Positions 39,728-49,351 of a DNA stretch of 64,000 nt are shown here, one piece after another. Origin of the DNA: UBA11663 sp049616325 (GTDB lineage Bacteria; Bacteroidota; Bacteroidia; Flavobacteriales_D; Sanyastnellaceae). Position 1 is the stretch's first letter, and each line of letters begins with the position of its first letter. A program made the translations under genes and the position numbers. Under the pieces are notes generated by a model that was given only the letters and a program-made list of their open reading frames with translations, searched no databases and was not told where the DNA came from. The DNA lies in the NCBI GenBank assembly GCA_049616325.1, contig JBMZHG010000001.1, positions 1 to 64,000 on the forward strand, in the 5' to 3' direction.

Positions 39728-42700
39728 TCATTCGGGTCGAAGAACGACAAGTTTGTCCGCGTATTGTGCGGAGTTGCCGAATTCGTTGGTCCAAGTGACG
39801 CGGAACACATACACGCCGGGGGTTACGAAACTGCCAGAAGAAGGTTTCAAGTCCCAAGACATGACGTCGTCGCGAAACCCAAGAACTTCGCCTTCGAACA
39901 CTTGCTCGTGAACCTTTACTCCAGACGAATTGAACACCTGGAGTACCACTTCAGCGGCTTTGCACGCCTGGTTCCCAGTCATTCGGAAAGTCACCAGATC
40001 CACTGCGGGATTGGGAAAGGCCAACACCTCAAGCAACGCCACCTCCAAGGACGAAGCCACCACGAAGTGCGTGGTTGCTGTGGCGCTGTTGTTCGCCACG
40101 TCCCACACCTTCAATTCCAAGTCGTGCGGCCCTTCCGAGAGGTCCTGGAACGGAAATCGAATGGAGCCGCTTTGGTAGGTGTCCAAATCCGACACGAAAT
40201 ACTCGTTGAGCACGAAAGGCCGGCTTGCGTCGCCGTCCAAGATGGCCTTGGCGTCGTGGCCTATGCCGTTGCCTGAGGTGTTGATTCCGCTCGCATCGAA
40301 GACGCGGGCAAACAACCACGGGTCCTCGTGAACGACGTCCCCGGCCTGAAACAGGGTGTCGTTCATGAACAGCTCAAGAACCGGACCGTCCGAATCGTTG
40401 AGGGGATTCTCCGAAGTTCCTCCGATCACAAACGACTCCGAAAAACCGTGGGCGTCTGTTTGGTCGGACAACGCATAGCAACTTACGCGGCCAGCGCCGT
40501 AGGCGTAATTGATGTCGCGCGGAACGATGAACCGAAATTCAAACACCCCGTTTTCAACCGACGCCAGTCCCTTGTGAAGGATGTTCTGAAACACTTCGTA
40601 GGTAAAGGGACCTTCCGATTGATCGTTGTCCAACGTTGTCACGGAAGCCTGCTTGTCAAAGACCGTTGGAACAACCACCCCGTTGAATTCCGACAAGGTG
40701 TCGCCCGAAGCGTTGCCGACGTACCCTCGAATGACCACCTCGTCGAGCGAACGCATCGTGTCGGGCACTTGCGTCAGAAAGACACGCTCTTTAGGGTAAG
40801 CAAGTTCCATGGCAGGATCGCCCATGAGCGAAAAATTGCGGCTGTTGGTGTGGGAGGTGATTTCCTCCGAATTCTTGGTGTCTTTGTAGATGTCGCCCAA
40901 ACACCTTCCCTCCACGTCGTTCAACGCCGTTTCAAAAAACGCCCTGTTCACCTGTTGGTTGCCGGAACTGTACACCGTTCGGGTGGTAGTCAAAAGCGCC
41001 ACCCCACCCCCTTCGGGATTGAACAGAATCGCCTCACCTGCGGAGTAGATGTCGGGATCGTCGTACCTGAACAATTCGCACGTGGCGGTCATGAAGACGG
41101 GCATCCGTCGGAGGTTCGACCAGCCTTGAATCGTTTCCAAATTCAAAATTCGCTCGTGGGCCCACCCCCGCTCGCCGCCGTGGCCGATGTAGTTGACCAC
41201 GAGTGCCCCTTCGTCGACGCGCCGGGCAATTTCGGCAGCTGCATCGTCGTACCTCTCGCCGCCAGGCGTGTTGGTTTGGACGTACGCGTCAGGATAGACC
41301 TTCACGACGTCGTATTCGTTGTGATTGGCTCGGATGGTCGCGCTGTGTTCTTCACTGTTTTCCATGTACCGGTGGCCGTCTTGATTGTTCCCGTCTTGAT
41401 CGTCAGAGACAAACAACACGCGGTTCCGCCAAGGTCCGTAAACGCTGCTGCCGTTAGGGTCCAAGCACGAGGCTGCGTCGCCTGCCGCCTCATCCAAGCC
41501 CAGGTACGTTGCCACTTTGCCCACCACGGCCCACGCTGATTCCAAATCCGGCGCAGGGATTCTGCCCACCCCCAACTGCAACAAATCTTCCGGACGTTCT
41601 CCTTGACCGTCCGCGGTTAGCGCGAAATAATCGTCCGAGATGTAGCTCGTGGTGGTTTGGAGTGACTCGGAGGAGTAGTGCCCAACCACCGTTGTGCCGT
41701 TGCCCGGCACGTTCCGATTCTCGTAGGACGCGTCGCCAAACAACAAGAGGTACCTCGGCGGATCCACCTCCCCTGCGCTCGCAGCGGCACGATCTTGCAG
41801 CATCATCATGAGCATCTTGATGGCCGTGGGGTCAGAAACCCCGGAACTGAACGCGTCGAAGACGTCCTGCTGAAGAACTACCGCAACGCGCTTGCCGAGG
41901 AGGGCGTGGATTTGGGCCAAGGAATCCGCAGCAGGAAGCAGGTTGGGAACTGTGACCACCACGTAATCCACTTCTCCCAATCCGTGCACGTTGCTGTTGC
42001 TTGCCGGCCCGAGGACCTCGGGACGTTTTGCGCTCGACCAACGGAACGCCAAAAAGCGCTTGGGAACGAGGCCCAATGCGCTTTTCCACGAGGTGCTTCC
42101 ACTCGCATTGGAAGTCGCCATGCGCTGCACGTCAAGCGGGTCGGACACGTCCCAAACTTCGTCTGGACTGGCACCCCCCATCACCCACTCCGCGCTGGTC
42201 ACCGCCTCGCCATTGGCGTTCACAGGAAGCCCATTGACCGGGAATTGTCCGTTCGAATAGACCAACAGTTGCGGGGCCTGGTAGGTGAGGTAATCCACCC
42301 AAGCGTTGGCGTCGTCGGTTCCCGGAGCAAACGTTGCAAGCACTTGAACCGCGTTGCCCGAAAGCGGCGCACTCAACTCGCCTCCGACGTATTTCGCGTA
42401 AGACAACGACGAGGGGGTCAACAGGTTGTCTGTCAAGACCGTGGACGTGCCTTCAAACGTGTACTGCAACTGGGAGGCCGTGCCTGAACCGACGGTGCGC
42501 ATCGCAGCGCCGAAGCGTACCACGGCCGTTTCGCCCTGCACAGCGTTGGGCACGGGCACGTTCCACGTCGTGGAATTGGCTCCGAGCGCAGAAAGCCGCT
42601 GACCAAACCAATTTCGACCCGATTTGATCAGGTTCGTTGTGTGATCTTCCTCCGCCCCAAAGGCCGTGTGCGACGTCCGGATTTCTTCGGCCTCTCCTTC

Positions 42701-43651
42701 AAATGATGGCGCCTCCAAGATTTCAGTCAACGCGAGAGATGCCGGTGCATCCACCCGCAAGAACCACTTGGCGGTGTCACCCCAAAGCGGAGAGGTGTAA
42801 ATCCATCCGTCCTCCGCGTCCCAGCGCCACGACGCGTGGTCAGGCGCGTACCAGCAAAGCTCGTCTCCGGGATCGAAAGAGCCGTCTTCCAGCCCGCGCA
42901 ATGCGACGCGTTGCTGCGGGACGTCCAAAGGCCGCTCCGCATCGTTTTCCAAAGGCAAGGCCTGTCCGCCGTGTCCAAACAACCGCAACGCACCCGGCAC
43001 CACGTCCGCAGGGTTCAGCCCAGAAGCCACGAGCTCGTCGTAGCCGAGGCAATGAACGCCTTCGGATGTCGTGGCAAATGCATACCACGATCCTTGCGCA
43101 CGCACGCTTTCCAACGGCCAATTCCGAATCACCCTTTCTGACGGTTGCGGAGAAGCACCCAAGGTCGCTTCGAGGCGGACCAACCGTTCCCAATTCCCAT
43201 GCCGCCAACGAACGACCGGCCCCGTGGCCCGCAACCTCGACACTCCGTTGACGTTCACCGCCTCCCACGCCCATTCCCCGGAGGTCCTGCGCCATTGCGA
43301 TTCAATCTCCAAATGCAAGTCGTGTTCCACAGGGACCCACGTGGTTTGGTGATCCAAGAGCTCGACGCCAGCCCACGTTCCTACCTCGGCCGATTGCCAC
43401 ACGTCCTCAACGCTACCTCCAGCACGCCGAACCACCTCAGCCACACGGCCTTGTTCCCATTCCAATTCCACCTGACAAACCGGGTAATCAACCTCAAATT
43501 GGGTGACGGTCTGAGCCTGAGACGCCGGAAACAGACCGAAGGTGCACTCCACAATTCCCAGAGCGATTGCATACCAAAACACCTTCCACCCACGTTGGAA
43601 TGTGAACAACCTTCCCGAAGCGTCAGGAGGCAAGAGGCGTGAATCGTGCAT
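39728..43651 (-). CDS. porU: T9SS C-terminal signal peptidase / sortase PorU
   Basis: About 1307 residues. Gingipain-like (C25) cysteine peptidase that removes the C-terminal sorting domain of T9SS cargo and attaches the protein to the cell surface. The catalytic domain contains YLLLFGDASYENRN, ISDDYFALTADG, the His in VVNYIGHGGERGWAHE (around residue 824) and the Cys in VFMTATCELFRYDDP (around residue 857). The protein ends with a CTD-like domain (AFPNPAVDLVTFRM...GVYVFRVTW). The signal peptide precedes TVTQFEVDYPV. ATG 43651 or ATG 43678 are both possible starts. Confidence 0.93.
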   Translation of the reverse strand: MHDSRLLPPDASGRLFTFQRGWKVFWYAIALGIVECTFGLFPASQAQTVTQFEVDYPVCQVELEWEQGRVAEVVRRAGGSVEDVWQSAEVGTWAGVELLDHQTTWVPVEHDLHLEIESQWRRTSGEWAWEAVNVNGVSRLRATGPVVRWRHGNWERLVRLEATLGASPQPSERVIRNWPLESVRAQGSWYAFATTSEGVHCLGYDELVASGLNPADVVPGALRLFGHGGQALPLENDAERPLDVPQQRVALRGLEDGSFDPGDELCWYAPDHASWRWDAEDGWIYTSPLWGDTAKWFLRVDAPASLALTEILEAPSFEGEAEEIRTSHTAFGAEEDHTTNLIKSGRNWFGQRLSALGANSTTWNVPVPNAVQGETAVVRFGAAMRTVGSGTASQLQYTFEGTSTVLTDNLLTPSSLSYAKYVGGELSAPLSGNAVQVLATFAPGTDDANAWVDYLTYQAPQLLVYSNGQFPVNGLPVNANGEAVTSAEWVMGGASPDEVWDVSDPLDVQRMATSNASGSTSWKSALGLVPKRFLAFRWSSAKRPEVLGPASNSNVHGLGEVDYVVVTVPNLLPAADSLAQIHALLGKRVAVVLQQDVFDAFSSGVSDPTAIKMLMMMLQDRAAASAGEVDPPRYLLLFGDASYENRNVPGNGTTVVGHYSSESLQTTTSYISDDYFALTADGQGERPEDLLQLGVGRIPAPDLESAWAVVGKVATYLGLDEAAGDAASCLDPNGSSVYGPWRNRVLFVSDDQDGNNQDGHRYMENSEEHSATIRANHNEYDVVKVYPDAYVQTNTPGGERYDDAAAEIARRVDEGALVVNYIGHGGERGWAHERILNLETIQGWSNLRRMPVFMTATCELFRYDDPDIYSAGEAILFNPEGGGVALLTTTRTVYSSGNQQVNRAFFETALNDVEGRCLGDIYKDTKNSEEITSHTNSRNFSLMGDPAMELAYPKERVFLTQVPDTMRSLDEVVIRGYVGNASGDTLSEFNGVVVPTVFDKQASVTTLDNDQSEGPFTYEVFQNILHKGLASVENGVFEFRFIVPRDINYAYGAGRVSCYALSDQTDAHGFSESFVIGGTSENPLNDSDGPVLELFMNDTLFQAGDVVHEDPWLFARVFDASGINTSGNGIGHDAKAILDGDASRPFVLNEYFVSDLDTYQSGSIRFPFQDLSEGPHDLELKVWDVANNSATATTHFVVASSLEVALLEVLAFPNPAVDLVTFRMTGNQACKAAEVVLQVFNSSGVKVHEQVFEGEVLGFRDDVMSWDLKPSSGSFVTPGVYVFRVTWTNEFGNSAQYADKLVVLRPE

Positions 43652-43835
43652 TTTCGCAGAAGAATTAAGGACGGTCATGCGGACAACCGACAAGACACAT
43701 ACGCACAAAGGTGAGGCATATTGCCTCATACCGCACCACCCAAAGCCTTGGGAGGAGACCCCGAATTGGCCTGCCCCCAACACCGCCACCTCGCCAAATT
43801 TCCGTAATATTGTGGGTTCAACAGTCCGTTCGACC

Positions 43836-44831
43836 ATGACGAAATTCACCTCCTGCCTTTTGCTCATCGCACTTGCGAGTGCCTTGCTCGTGGTTGTAGC
43901 CCCTCAGGAAGGCCGCGCTCAAGATCCCGAATTCTCTCAGTTTTATTCGAATCCGTTGCTTCTGAACCCGGCTTTTGCGGGAACAGCTCGCGGCCCAAGG
44001 GTGGTGATGACACACCGCAACCAATGGCCTGCAATGAGTGGTGCTTTCGAGACTCAAGCCGTGAGCTACGACCAGCACTTCAATTCGATTCAAGGTGGTT
44101 TGGGGTTGGTCGTGATGAACGACCAAGCTGGCCAAAACACCCTGACCACCACCCGCATCACTGGCATGTACTCCTACCAACAGGCCATCACACGGAAGTT
44201 GTCGTTGCGGATGGCGCTGGAAGCAAGCTACTTCCAAAAAGCCTTGGACTGGAGCAATTTGACATTTGGCGACATGATTGATCCACGTCGCGGATTCATT
44301 TTCGAAACTGAGGACACCCCGCGGGGAGAAACCGTGAAGAAAGTGGATTTTGGCGCCGGATTGCTGGCTTTCACTGAAAAGTTTTACGCTGGCGTCGCCG
44401 GTCACCACCTCAACGAACCCAACGAGAGTTTGGTGGTTGGGACGAGTCGTCTTCCCATGAAGATCACGGGGCACGCAGGTGCGAAACTTCCCCTCCAACG
44501 AAGCGTGAAAGGCATTGAAGCTTGGATTTCGCCCAACGTCTTGTACCGCCGTCAAGGGGAATTTCAACAACTTAACCTCGGGGTCTACGTGAGCAAAGGT
44601 CCTCTTGTAGCCGGGGTATGGCACCGTGGTTTCTTCTCGGACGACACGCGAGATGCGTTGATTGTGCTCCTCGGTGTGGAAACACCACTCATGCGGTTTG
44701 GATACAGTTACGACATCACCGTTTCCGACTTGACACCTGCGACAGGCGGGGCACATGAGATCAGCGTGGGAATGAAATTCGCCTCGCCGCAACGATCTAA
44801 GTTCAGAACCGTTTCCTGCCCTACGTTCTGA
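43836..44831 (+). CDS. PorP/SprF family outer-membrane protein
   Basis: 331 residues. Signal peptide ending at EGRAQ, then the family opening DPEFSQFYSNPLLLNPAFAGTARGPRVVMTHRNQWP, followed by beta-barrel strands (GLGLVVMNDQAGQNTLTTTRITGMYSY, FDFGAGLLAF-like, YDITVSDLTPATGGAHEISVGM). PorP anchors the T9SS periplasmic/gliding complex, and SprF-like paralogues help export specific cargo such as SprB. Which of these this protein is cannot be told from sequence alone. Followed by gldJ after 52 bases and divergent from porU. Confidence 0.88.
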   Translation: MTKFTSCLLLIALASALLVVVAPQEGRAQDPEFSQFYSNPLLLNPAFAGTARGPRVVMTHRNQWPAMSGAFETQAVSYDQHFNSIQGGLGLVVMNDQAGQNTLTTTRITGMYSYQQAITRKLSLRMALEASYFQKALDWSNLTFGDMIDPRRGFIFETEDTPRGETVKKVDFGAGLLAFTEKFYAGVAGHHLNEPNESLVVGTSRLPMKITGHAGAKLPLQRSVKGIEAWISPNVLYRRQGEFQQLNLGVYVSKGPLVAGVWHRGFFSDDTRDALIVLLGVETPLMRFGYSYDITVSDLTPATGGAHEISVGMKFASPQRSKFRTVSCPTF

Positions 44832-44883
44832 CGAACATTTCTCCTGCATCCTACTCGAAACCTGAAAATTGAATCCTGACAAC

Positions 44884-46638
44884 ATGACGCAAAAGCACCT
44901 TTTTGGCTTGCTCGCGGTCGCCGCAAGTCTGATGACGCTCAACGGCTGCTATTACGAGCGATCTGGCGCCACCGGTTGGGCATACAACTTCCAAGACAAC
45001 GGCGGTTTTGAACGCACTCCTTACTTCGAACAAGAAACCGGCCCTGGCCTGATTTTCGTCGAAGGCGGAACGTTCGCCATGGGACAAGTCGACGACGACC
45101 TGAATTATTCCTGGGACAACATTCCACGCAGAACCACCGTGTCGTCGTTCTACATGGATGAAACGGAAGTGACCAATCACTTTTGGACGGAATACCTCAA
45201 CTGGCTGCAACGCATTTATGGGTCGTCGTACCCAGAAATCGTGGAGCGAGCTCTTCCAGACACCGCATCGTGGAGAAACAAGTTGGCGTACAACGAGCCC
45301 ATGGTCAACTTCTACCTTCGCCACCCCGCCTACAGAGATTATCCTGTTGTGGGTGTCAGTTGGCTGCAGGCCAACGACTTCTGCCGGTGGCGATCCGATC
45401 GCGTAAACGAAGGCATCTTGATTCGGGAGGGATTGTTGGTTCACAACCCCGACGCGCAAATCGACGAAGAACATTTCACCACAGAATCCTACCTGAACGG
45501 CCAATATCAGGGTGAGCGCCTCCGTGAGGGACTTCCGAGCTACCAACTCAATTCAGAATGGAGGGACCTTCGCGTCGAAGACGGGGTCTTGCTTCCGGAT
45601 TACCGCCTGCCTACCGAAGCAGAATGGGAATTCGCCGCATTGGGACTCATCGGCAACAGCTTGGGCGAACTCGTGGCTGAACGCAAAACCTACCCCTGGA
45701 ACGGTCACTTTGTGCGCAACGGTGACAGCCGCTCGGGCGGCTACGGTTCCATAAACGCCAACTTTGTCAAAGGAAACGGCGACTACATGGGTGTTGCCGG
45801 GGCCTTGGATGACTTCGGGGACATTACAGTCAACGTTTACACCTACGCGCCGAACGACTACGGCCTGTACAACATGGCTGGAAACGTCAACGAATGGGTC
45901 ATGGACGTTTACCGCCCGCTTTCCATTCAAGACAACAACGAATTCCGCCCCTTCCGCGGCAACGTTTACAAAACGAAGGTGTTGGATGCTGAAGGCAAAC
46001 CCGTCGACAAATACGATTACGTGGTTTACAACATTGAAGGGGTGAAAGCCTTCTTGGAAGCCTACGAGAAAGACGGAAACTCGGTTCAAATTTTCACTCC
46101 CGAAGACTTGGACTTGATGGGCAACCTGAACTCCAAAGTCTCGGAGGCCGAGGAGCGTCTCAAAGGCCAGCGCTTTGAAGAAGCACAGACCTTGATGCAG
46201 GACGCCATGGATTTGATCGTCGACAGTGACGCGTTGGCCGCCGCGGATCTTCGGAAGGGCTTCAGCTCCAACATTGAAGCCGTTCCTGGTCAAATGCAAA
46301 AGCGCAACGAATCGCTCGAAGAAAATTTGACCCGAACCAACTACCGCATCGCGGACAACATCGACTACCTCGACGGCGACCGCAACAGTTCGTTTGATTT
46401 CGCTGCGCAGAGTGCTGAGGAAGATCAATTGAAGAACAAGCGAGTCTACAATTTCGGGGGGTCAACACTCATCAGCAACCGCAGTCGAGTCTACAAAGGC
46501 GGCGGCTGGGACGACCGAGCTTACTTCCTGATTCCAGGGACCCGCCGGTACCTCGACGAGCGTCAGAGTTCAGCCTCAATCGGTTTTCGCTGTGCCATGG
46601 ATCGCCTCGGCACCCCCGTGCCGTTCAGCGGCCAATGA
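44884..46638 (+). CDS. gldJ: Gliding motility lipoprotein GldJ
   Basis: 584 residues. Lipoprotein signal with lipobox LNGC (Cys about residue 21). The mature part is a formylglycine-generating-enzyme (SUMF1) fold: LIFVEGGTFAMGQ, FYMDETEVTNHFW, YPVVGVSWLQANDFCRW, LPTEAEWEFAALG and, at the end, VYKGGGWDDRAYFLIPGTRRYLDERQSSASIGFRCAMD. A helical segment of about 150 residues (about 360-510) is inserted between the core and the last strands. GldJ is required for gliding and T9SS function in Flavobacterium. A terminator follows. Confidence 0.94.
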   Translation: MTQKHLFGLLAVAASLMTLNGCYYERSGATGWAYNFQDNGGFERTPYFEQETGPGLIFVEGGTFAMGQVDDDLNYSWDNIPRRTTVSSFYMDETEVTNHFWTEYLNWLQRIYGSSYPEIVERALPDTASWRNKLAYNEPMVNFYLRHPAYRDYPVVGVSWLQANDFCRWRSDRVNEGILIREGLLVHNPDAQIDEEHFTTESYLNGQYQGERLREGLPSYQLNSEWRDLRVEDGVLLPDYRLPTEAEWEFAALGLIGNSLGELVAERKTYPWNGHFVRNGDSRSGGYGSINANFVKGNGDYMGVAGALDDFGDITVNVYTYAPNDYGLYNMAGNVNEWVMDVYRPLSIQDNNEFRPFRGNVYKTKVLDAEGKPVDKYDYVVYNIEGVKAFLEAYEKDGNSVQIFTPEDLDLMGNLNSKVSEAEERLKGQRFEEAQTLMQDAMDLIVDSDALAAADLRKGFSSNIEAVPGQMQKRNESLEENLTRTNYRIADNIDYLDGDRNSSFDFAAQSAEEDQLKNKRVYNFGGSTLISNRSRVYKGGGWDDRAYFLIPGTRRYLDERQSSASIGFRCAMDRLGTPVPFSGQ

Positions 46639-46678
46639 CACTCACTTCCCCAACGGAAAGTCAACAACTCAACATTTC

Positions 46679-46709
46679 AAAACCCCACGGAAAACCCCGT
46701 GGGGTTTTT
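46679..46709 (+). terminator. Rho-independent terminator of porP-gldJ
   Basis: Stem AAACCCCACGG/CCGTGGGGTTT with a six-base loop and a T run. It ends 15 bases before the murF ATG, and TTTCTTTG at its end may act as a weak -7 box for murF. Confidence 0.9.
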
Positions 46710-46723
46710 CTTTGTGACGCATC

Positions 46724-48025
46724 ATGCTGGAATTGCCCTCTTCCCTCCTCGAGCGACTTCTAAACGCTCGTGACAACGCTTCAGGCGTGTCAACCGACAC
46801 GCGTGCCGAGTTGACGGGAAACGTGTTTTGGGCGCTTCGAGGAGCCAATTTTGACGGCAACACCTACGTGACTCAGGCCCTGGATTCGGGTGCGTGCCAT
46901 GCCGTGACGACGGACAAAACGTGGGAAGGGCACCCCGACGTGACAGTCGTGCCCGACGAATTGGGCGCGTTGCAACGATTGGCTTGGGCCTACCGTCGCA
47001 GATGGTCTTGTCCGGTTTTGGCGTTGACCGGAAGCAACGGCAAAACCACAACCAAAGAACTTATTCGAGATGTGCTCGCCTCAGCGTTTGAGGTACATGC
47101 CACCAAGGGCAACTTCAACAACCACATTGGCGTCCCCTTGACGCTGCTGAACGCTCCCGCCGATCCGGAGTTTGTCGTGGTGGAAATGGGCGCCAACCAC
47201 CGCGGAGAAATTGCGGCGTTGGCATCCATCGCGGAGCCAACCCACGGATACATCACCAACATTGGTCTGGCGCACTTGGATGGATTTGGAGGTGAACACG
47301 GCGTGTACCTCGGCAAGAAAGAACTGTTCGATCACCTGGAACATCGAGGAGGTCATGCTTTCGTCCAAGAAGCCGACACCAAAGTGATTCAAGCCGCCCA
47401 AGACGTGGTAGATCAGGTGAAGGTCAACACCCCAGATTGGCGGTGGAGCGCCCCGATGGAAGGGGAAGCCGGGGGACAGGTTACCTCCGACCGCGGCGAT
47501 TCGTTTCAAGTCCAACTCGAAGGCAGCTACAACCTGCCCAACGTGGTGGCCGCATATGTCGTAGGGAGGCATTTCAGTGTTTCTGAACAAGACGCGCAAC
47601 AAGCCTTGTCGTCTTACCAACCGACCAACCAGCGATCGCAGGCCGTCAACACGTCTCGAAATTGGGTGCTGCTCGACGCCTACAACGCCAACCCGTCAAG
47701 CGTCAGCCATGCCGTGAACGACTTTGCATCGCGAGGACACGCCGCCCCACTCGTCCTTCTGGGTGACATGGCTGAATTGGGCGAAGTCAGTGCCGAGGCA
47801 CATCGCGACGTAGCCGCACTCGCCCTGCAGCACGGACTGGAGTTGTGGACTGTGGGGGATTGGTTTGGCCAGGCGCAAGCCGCTTCGGAAAATGCAAATT
47901 GGACGCATTGGCCGTCCTTTGAGGAGCTTCAACAAGCCTTGGAATCCACTCCCCTTTCAGGCAGGCAAGTGCTCGTGAAAGGCAGCCGAAGTGCCCGACT
48001 GGAGCGGCTCCTTCCGAGCCTTTAA
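46724..48025 (+). CDS. murF: UDP-N-acetylmuramoyl-tripeptide--D-alanyl-D-alanine ligase
   Basis: Adds D-Ala-D-Ala to the peptidoglycan precursor. N-terminal UDP-binding domain (GVSTDTRAELTGNVFWALRGANFDGN), P-loop LALTGSNGKTTTKELIRDVL, THGYITNIGLAHLDGFG and, in the C-terminal domain, VLLDAYNANPSSVSHAVNDF and VLLGDMAELGE. 433 residues, normal length. It lies directly behind gldJ, as in many Flavobacteriales, but the terminator between them makes it a separate unit. Confidence 0.96.
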   Translation: MLELPSSLLERLLNARDNASGVSTDTRAELTGNVFWALRGANFDGNTYVTQALDSGACHAVTTDKTWEGHPDVTVVPDELGALQRLAWAYRRRWSCPVLALTGSNGKTTTKELIRDVLASAFEVHATKGNFNNHIGVPLTLLNAPADPEFVVVEMGANHRGEIAALASIAEPTHGYITNIGLAHLDGFGGEHGVYLGKKELFDHLEHRGGHAFVQEADTKVIQAAQDVVDQVKVNTPDWRWSAPMEGEAGGQVTSDRGDSFQVQLEGSYNLPNVVAAYVVGRHFSVSEQDAQQALSSYQPTNQRSQAVNTSRNWVLLDAYNANPSSVSHAVNDFASRGHAAPLVLLGDMAELGEVSAEAHRDVAALALQHGLELWTVGDWFGQAQAASENANWTHWPSFEELQQALESTPLSGRQVLVKGSRSARLERLLPSL

Positions 48026-48042
48026 GTCGTGGCTTCGCGAAG

Positions 48043-48050
48043 TATCTTTG
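48043..48050 (+). promoter_or_regulatory. -7 box (TATCTTTG) of tyrS
   Basis: Perfect TAnnTTTG ending 5 bases before ATG 48056, a predicted leaderless start. It selects ATG 48056 over the upstream in-frame GTG 48029. Confidence 0.7.
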
Positions 48051-48055
48051 CATCC

Positions 48056-49333
48056 ATGTCGCTGATTGAAGAACTGAAATGGCGTGGGCTCCTGCATGAC
48101 ATCATGCCGGGCACCGAAGAATTGATGGCGCAAGAGCGCGTGAAGGCCTACGTGGGCTTCGACCCTACGGCAGACAGCCTCCACATCGGCAATTTGGTTC
48201 CAATCATGTTGCTCGTGCATTGGCAACGAGCTGGCCACACGCCGGTCGCCCTCGTGGGAGGGGCAACAGGCATGGTTGGCGATCCGAGCGGCAAAACTGC
48301 CGAGCGGCAGTTCCTCGACCTCGACGTGCTGGAGCACAACCTGGCTTGCCAAAAAGCGCAACTGGAGAAGTTTTTGGACTTCCAAGGAGACAACGCAGCC
48401 ACGGTCGTAAACAACTACGATTGGTTCAAGGACTTCACGTTCCTCGACTTCATTCGCGACGTGGGCAAGCACATCACCGTCAACTACATGATGGCGAAGG
48501 ACAGCGTGAAAAACCGGCTTGAAAGCGGCATGAGCTTCACCGAATTCACCTACCAATTGGTCCAAGGCTACGACTTTTACCACCTGTGGAAGGAGCATGG
48601 CGTCAAAGTCCAAATGGGCGGAAGCGACCAGTGGGGCAACATCGTCACCGGAACCGAGCTCGTTCGACGCAAGGGAGGTGGTCAAGCTTTTGCCATCACG
48701 GCTCCCCTCATCACAAAAGCCGACGGTTCGAAATTTGGAAAGAGCGAGGGCGGCAACGTTTGGCTCGACAAAAACCGTACCTCGGCGTACAAATTTTACC
48801 AGTACTGGATCAACGCTGCGGACGAAGACGCCTCTCGTTACCTGCGTATTTTCACCTTGCTCCCGCGGGAAGAAATTGAGGCCCTGGAGGTCGCCCACGC
48901 AGCCAACCCCGGCGCACGTGCCATGCAAAAAGCCCTGGCCGAAGATGTGACTCGACGGATCCACGGCCAAGCTGATTTGGACACCGCGGTGGCCGCCAGC
49001 AACCTGCTCTTTGGGAAAAGCACGGAGGACGATTTGAGGGCGCTTCCCGAGTCCGAACTCCTTTCCGTGTTTGAAGGCGTTCCGCAACGTGAAGTTTCAC
49101 GAAACGACCTCCAGGCAGGAATTGGCATCGTGGACTTGCTGGCAGGCGGGGAAGGTGCATTCTTGGCTTCCAACGGAGAAGCTCGACGCGCCCTGAAAGA
49201 AGGAAGCGTAAGCGTCAACAAAACCAAGGTGGACGAACAAAAAGTCGTCTCCGAATCTGACTTGGTTGGAAGCGGTTTGATTTTGCTTCAGCGCGGCAAG
49301 AAAAATTACTTTCTGGTTCGCGTTTCGGGGTGA
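48056..49333 (+). CDS. tyrS: Tyrosine--tRNA ligase
   Basis: Class I aminoacyl-tRNA synthetase. HIGH-type motif DSLHIGNLVPIMLL (about residue 45), tyrosine pocket YQLVQGYDFYHL and QMGGSDQWGNIVTG, KMSKS-type loop KFGKSEGGNVWLD (about residue 230), and a C-terminal S4 RNA-binding domain (EARRALKEGSVSVNKTKVDE). 425 residues, TyrRS of the bacterial short type. Confidence 0.97.
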   Translation: MSLIEELKWRGLLHDIMPGTEELMAQERVKAYVGFDPTADSLHIGNLVPIMLLVHWQRAGHTPVALVGGATGMVGDPSGKTAERQFLDLDVLEHNLACQKAQLEKFLDFQGDNAATVVNNYDWFKDFTFLDFIRDVGKHITVNYMMAKDSVKNRLESGMSFTEFTYQLVQGYDFYHLWKEHGVKVQMGGSDQWGNIVTGTELVRRKGGGQAFAITAPLITKADGSKFGKSEGGNVWLDKNRTSAYKFYQYWINAADEDASRYLRIFTLLPREEIEALEVAHAANPGARAMQKALAEDVTRRIHGQADLDTAVAASNLLFGKSTEDDLRALPESELLSVFEGVPQREVSRNDLQAGIGIVDLLAGGEGAFLASNGEARRALKEGSVSVNKTKVDEQKVVSESDLVGSGLILLQRGKKNYFLVRVSG

Positions 49334-49351
49334 CTCGGGGCTTTGAGAGCC

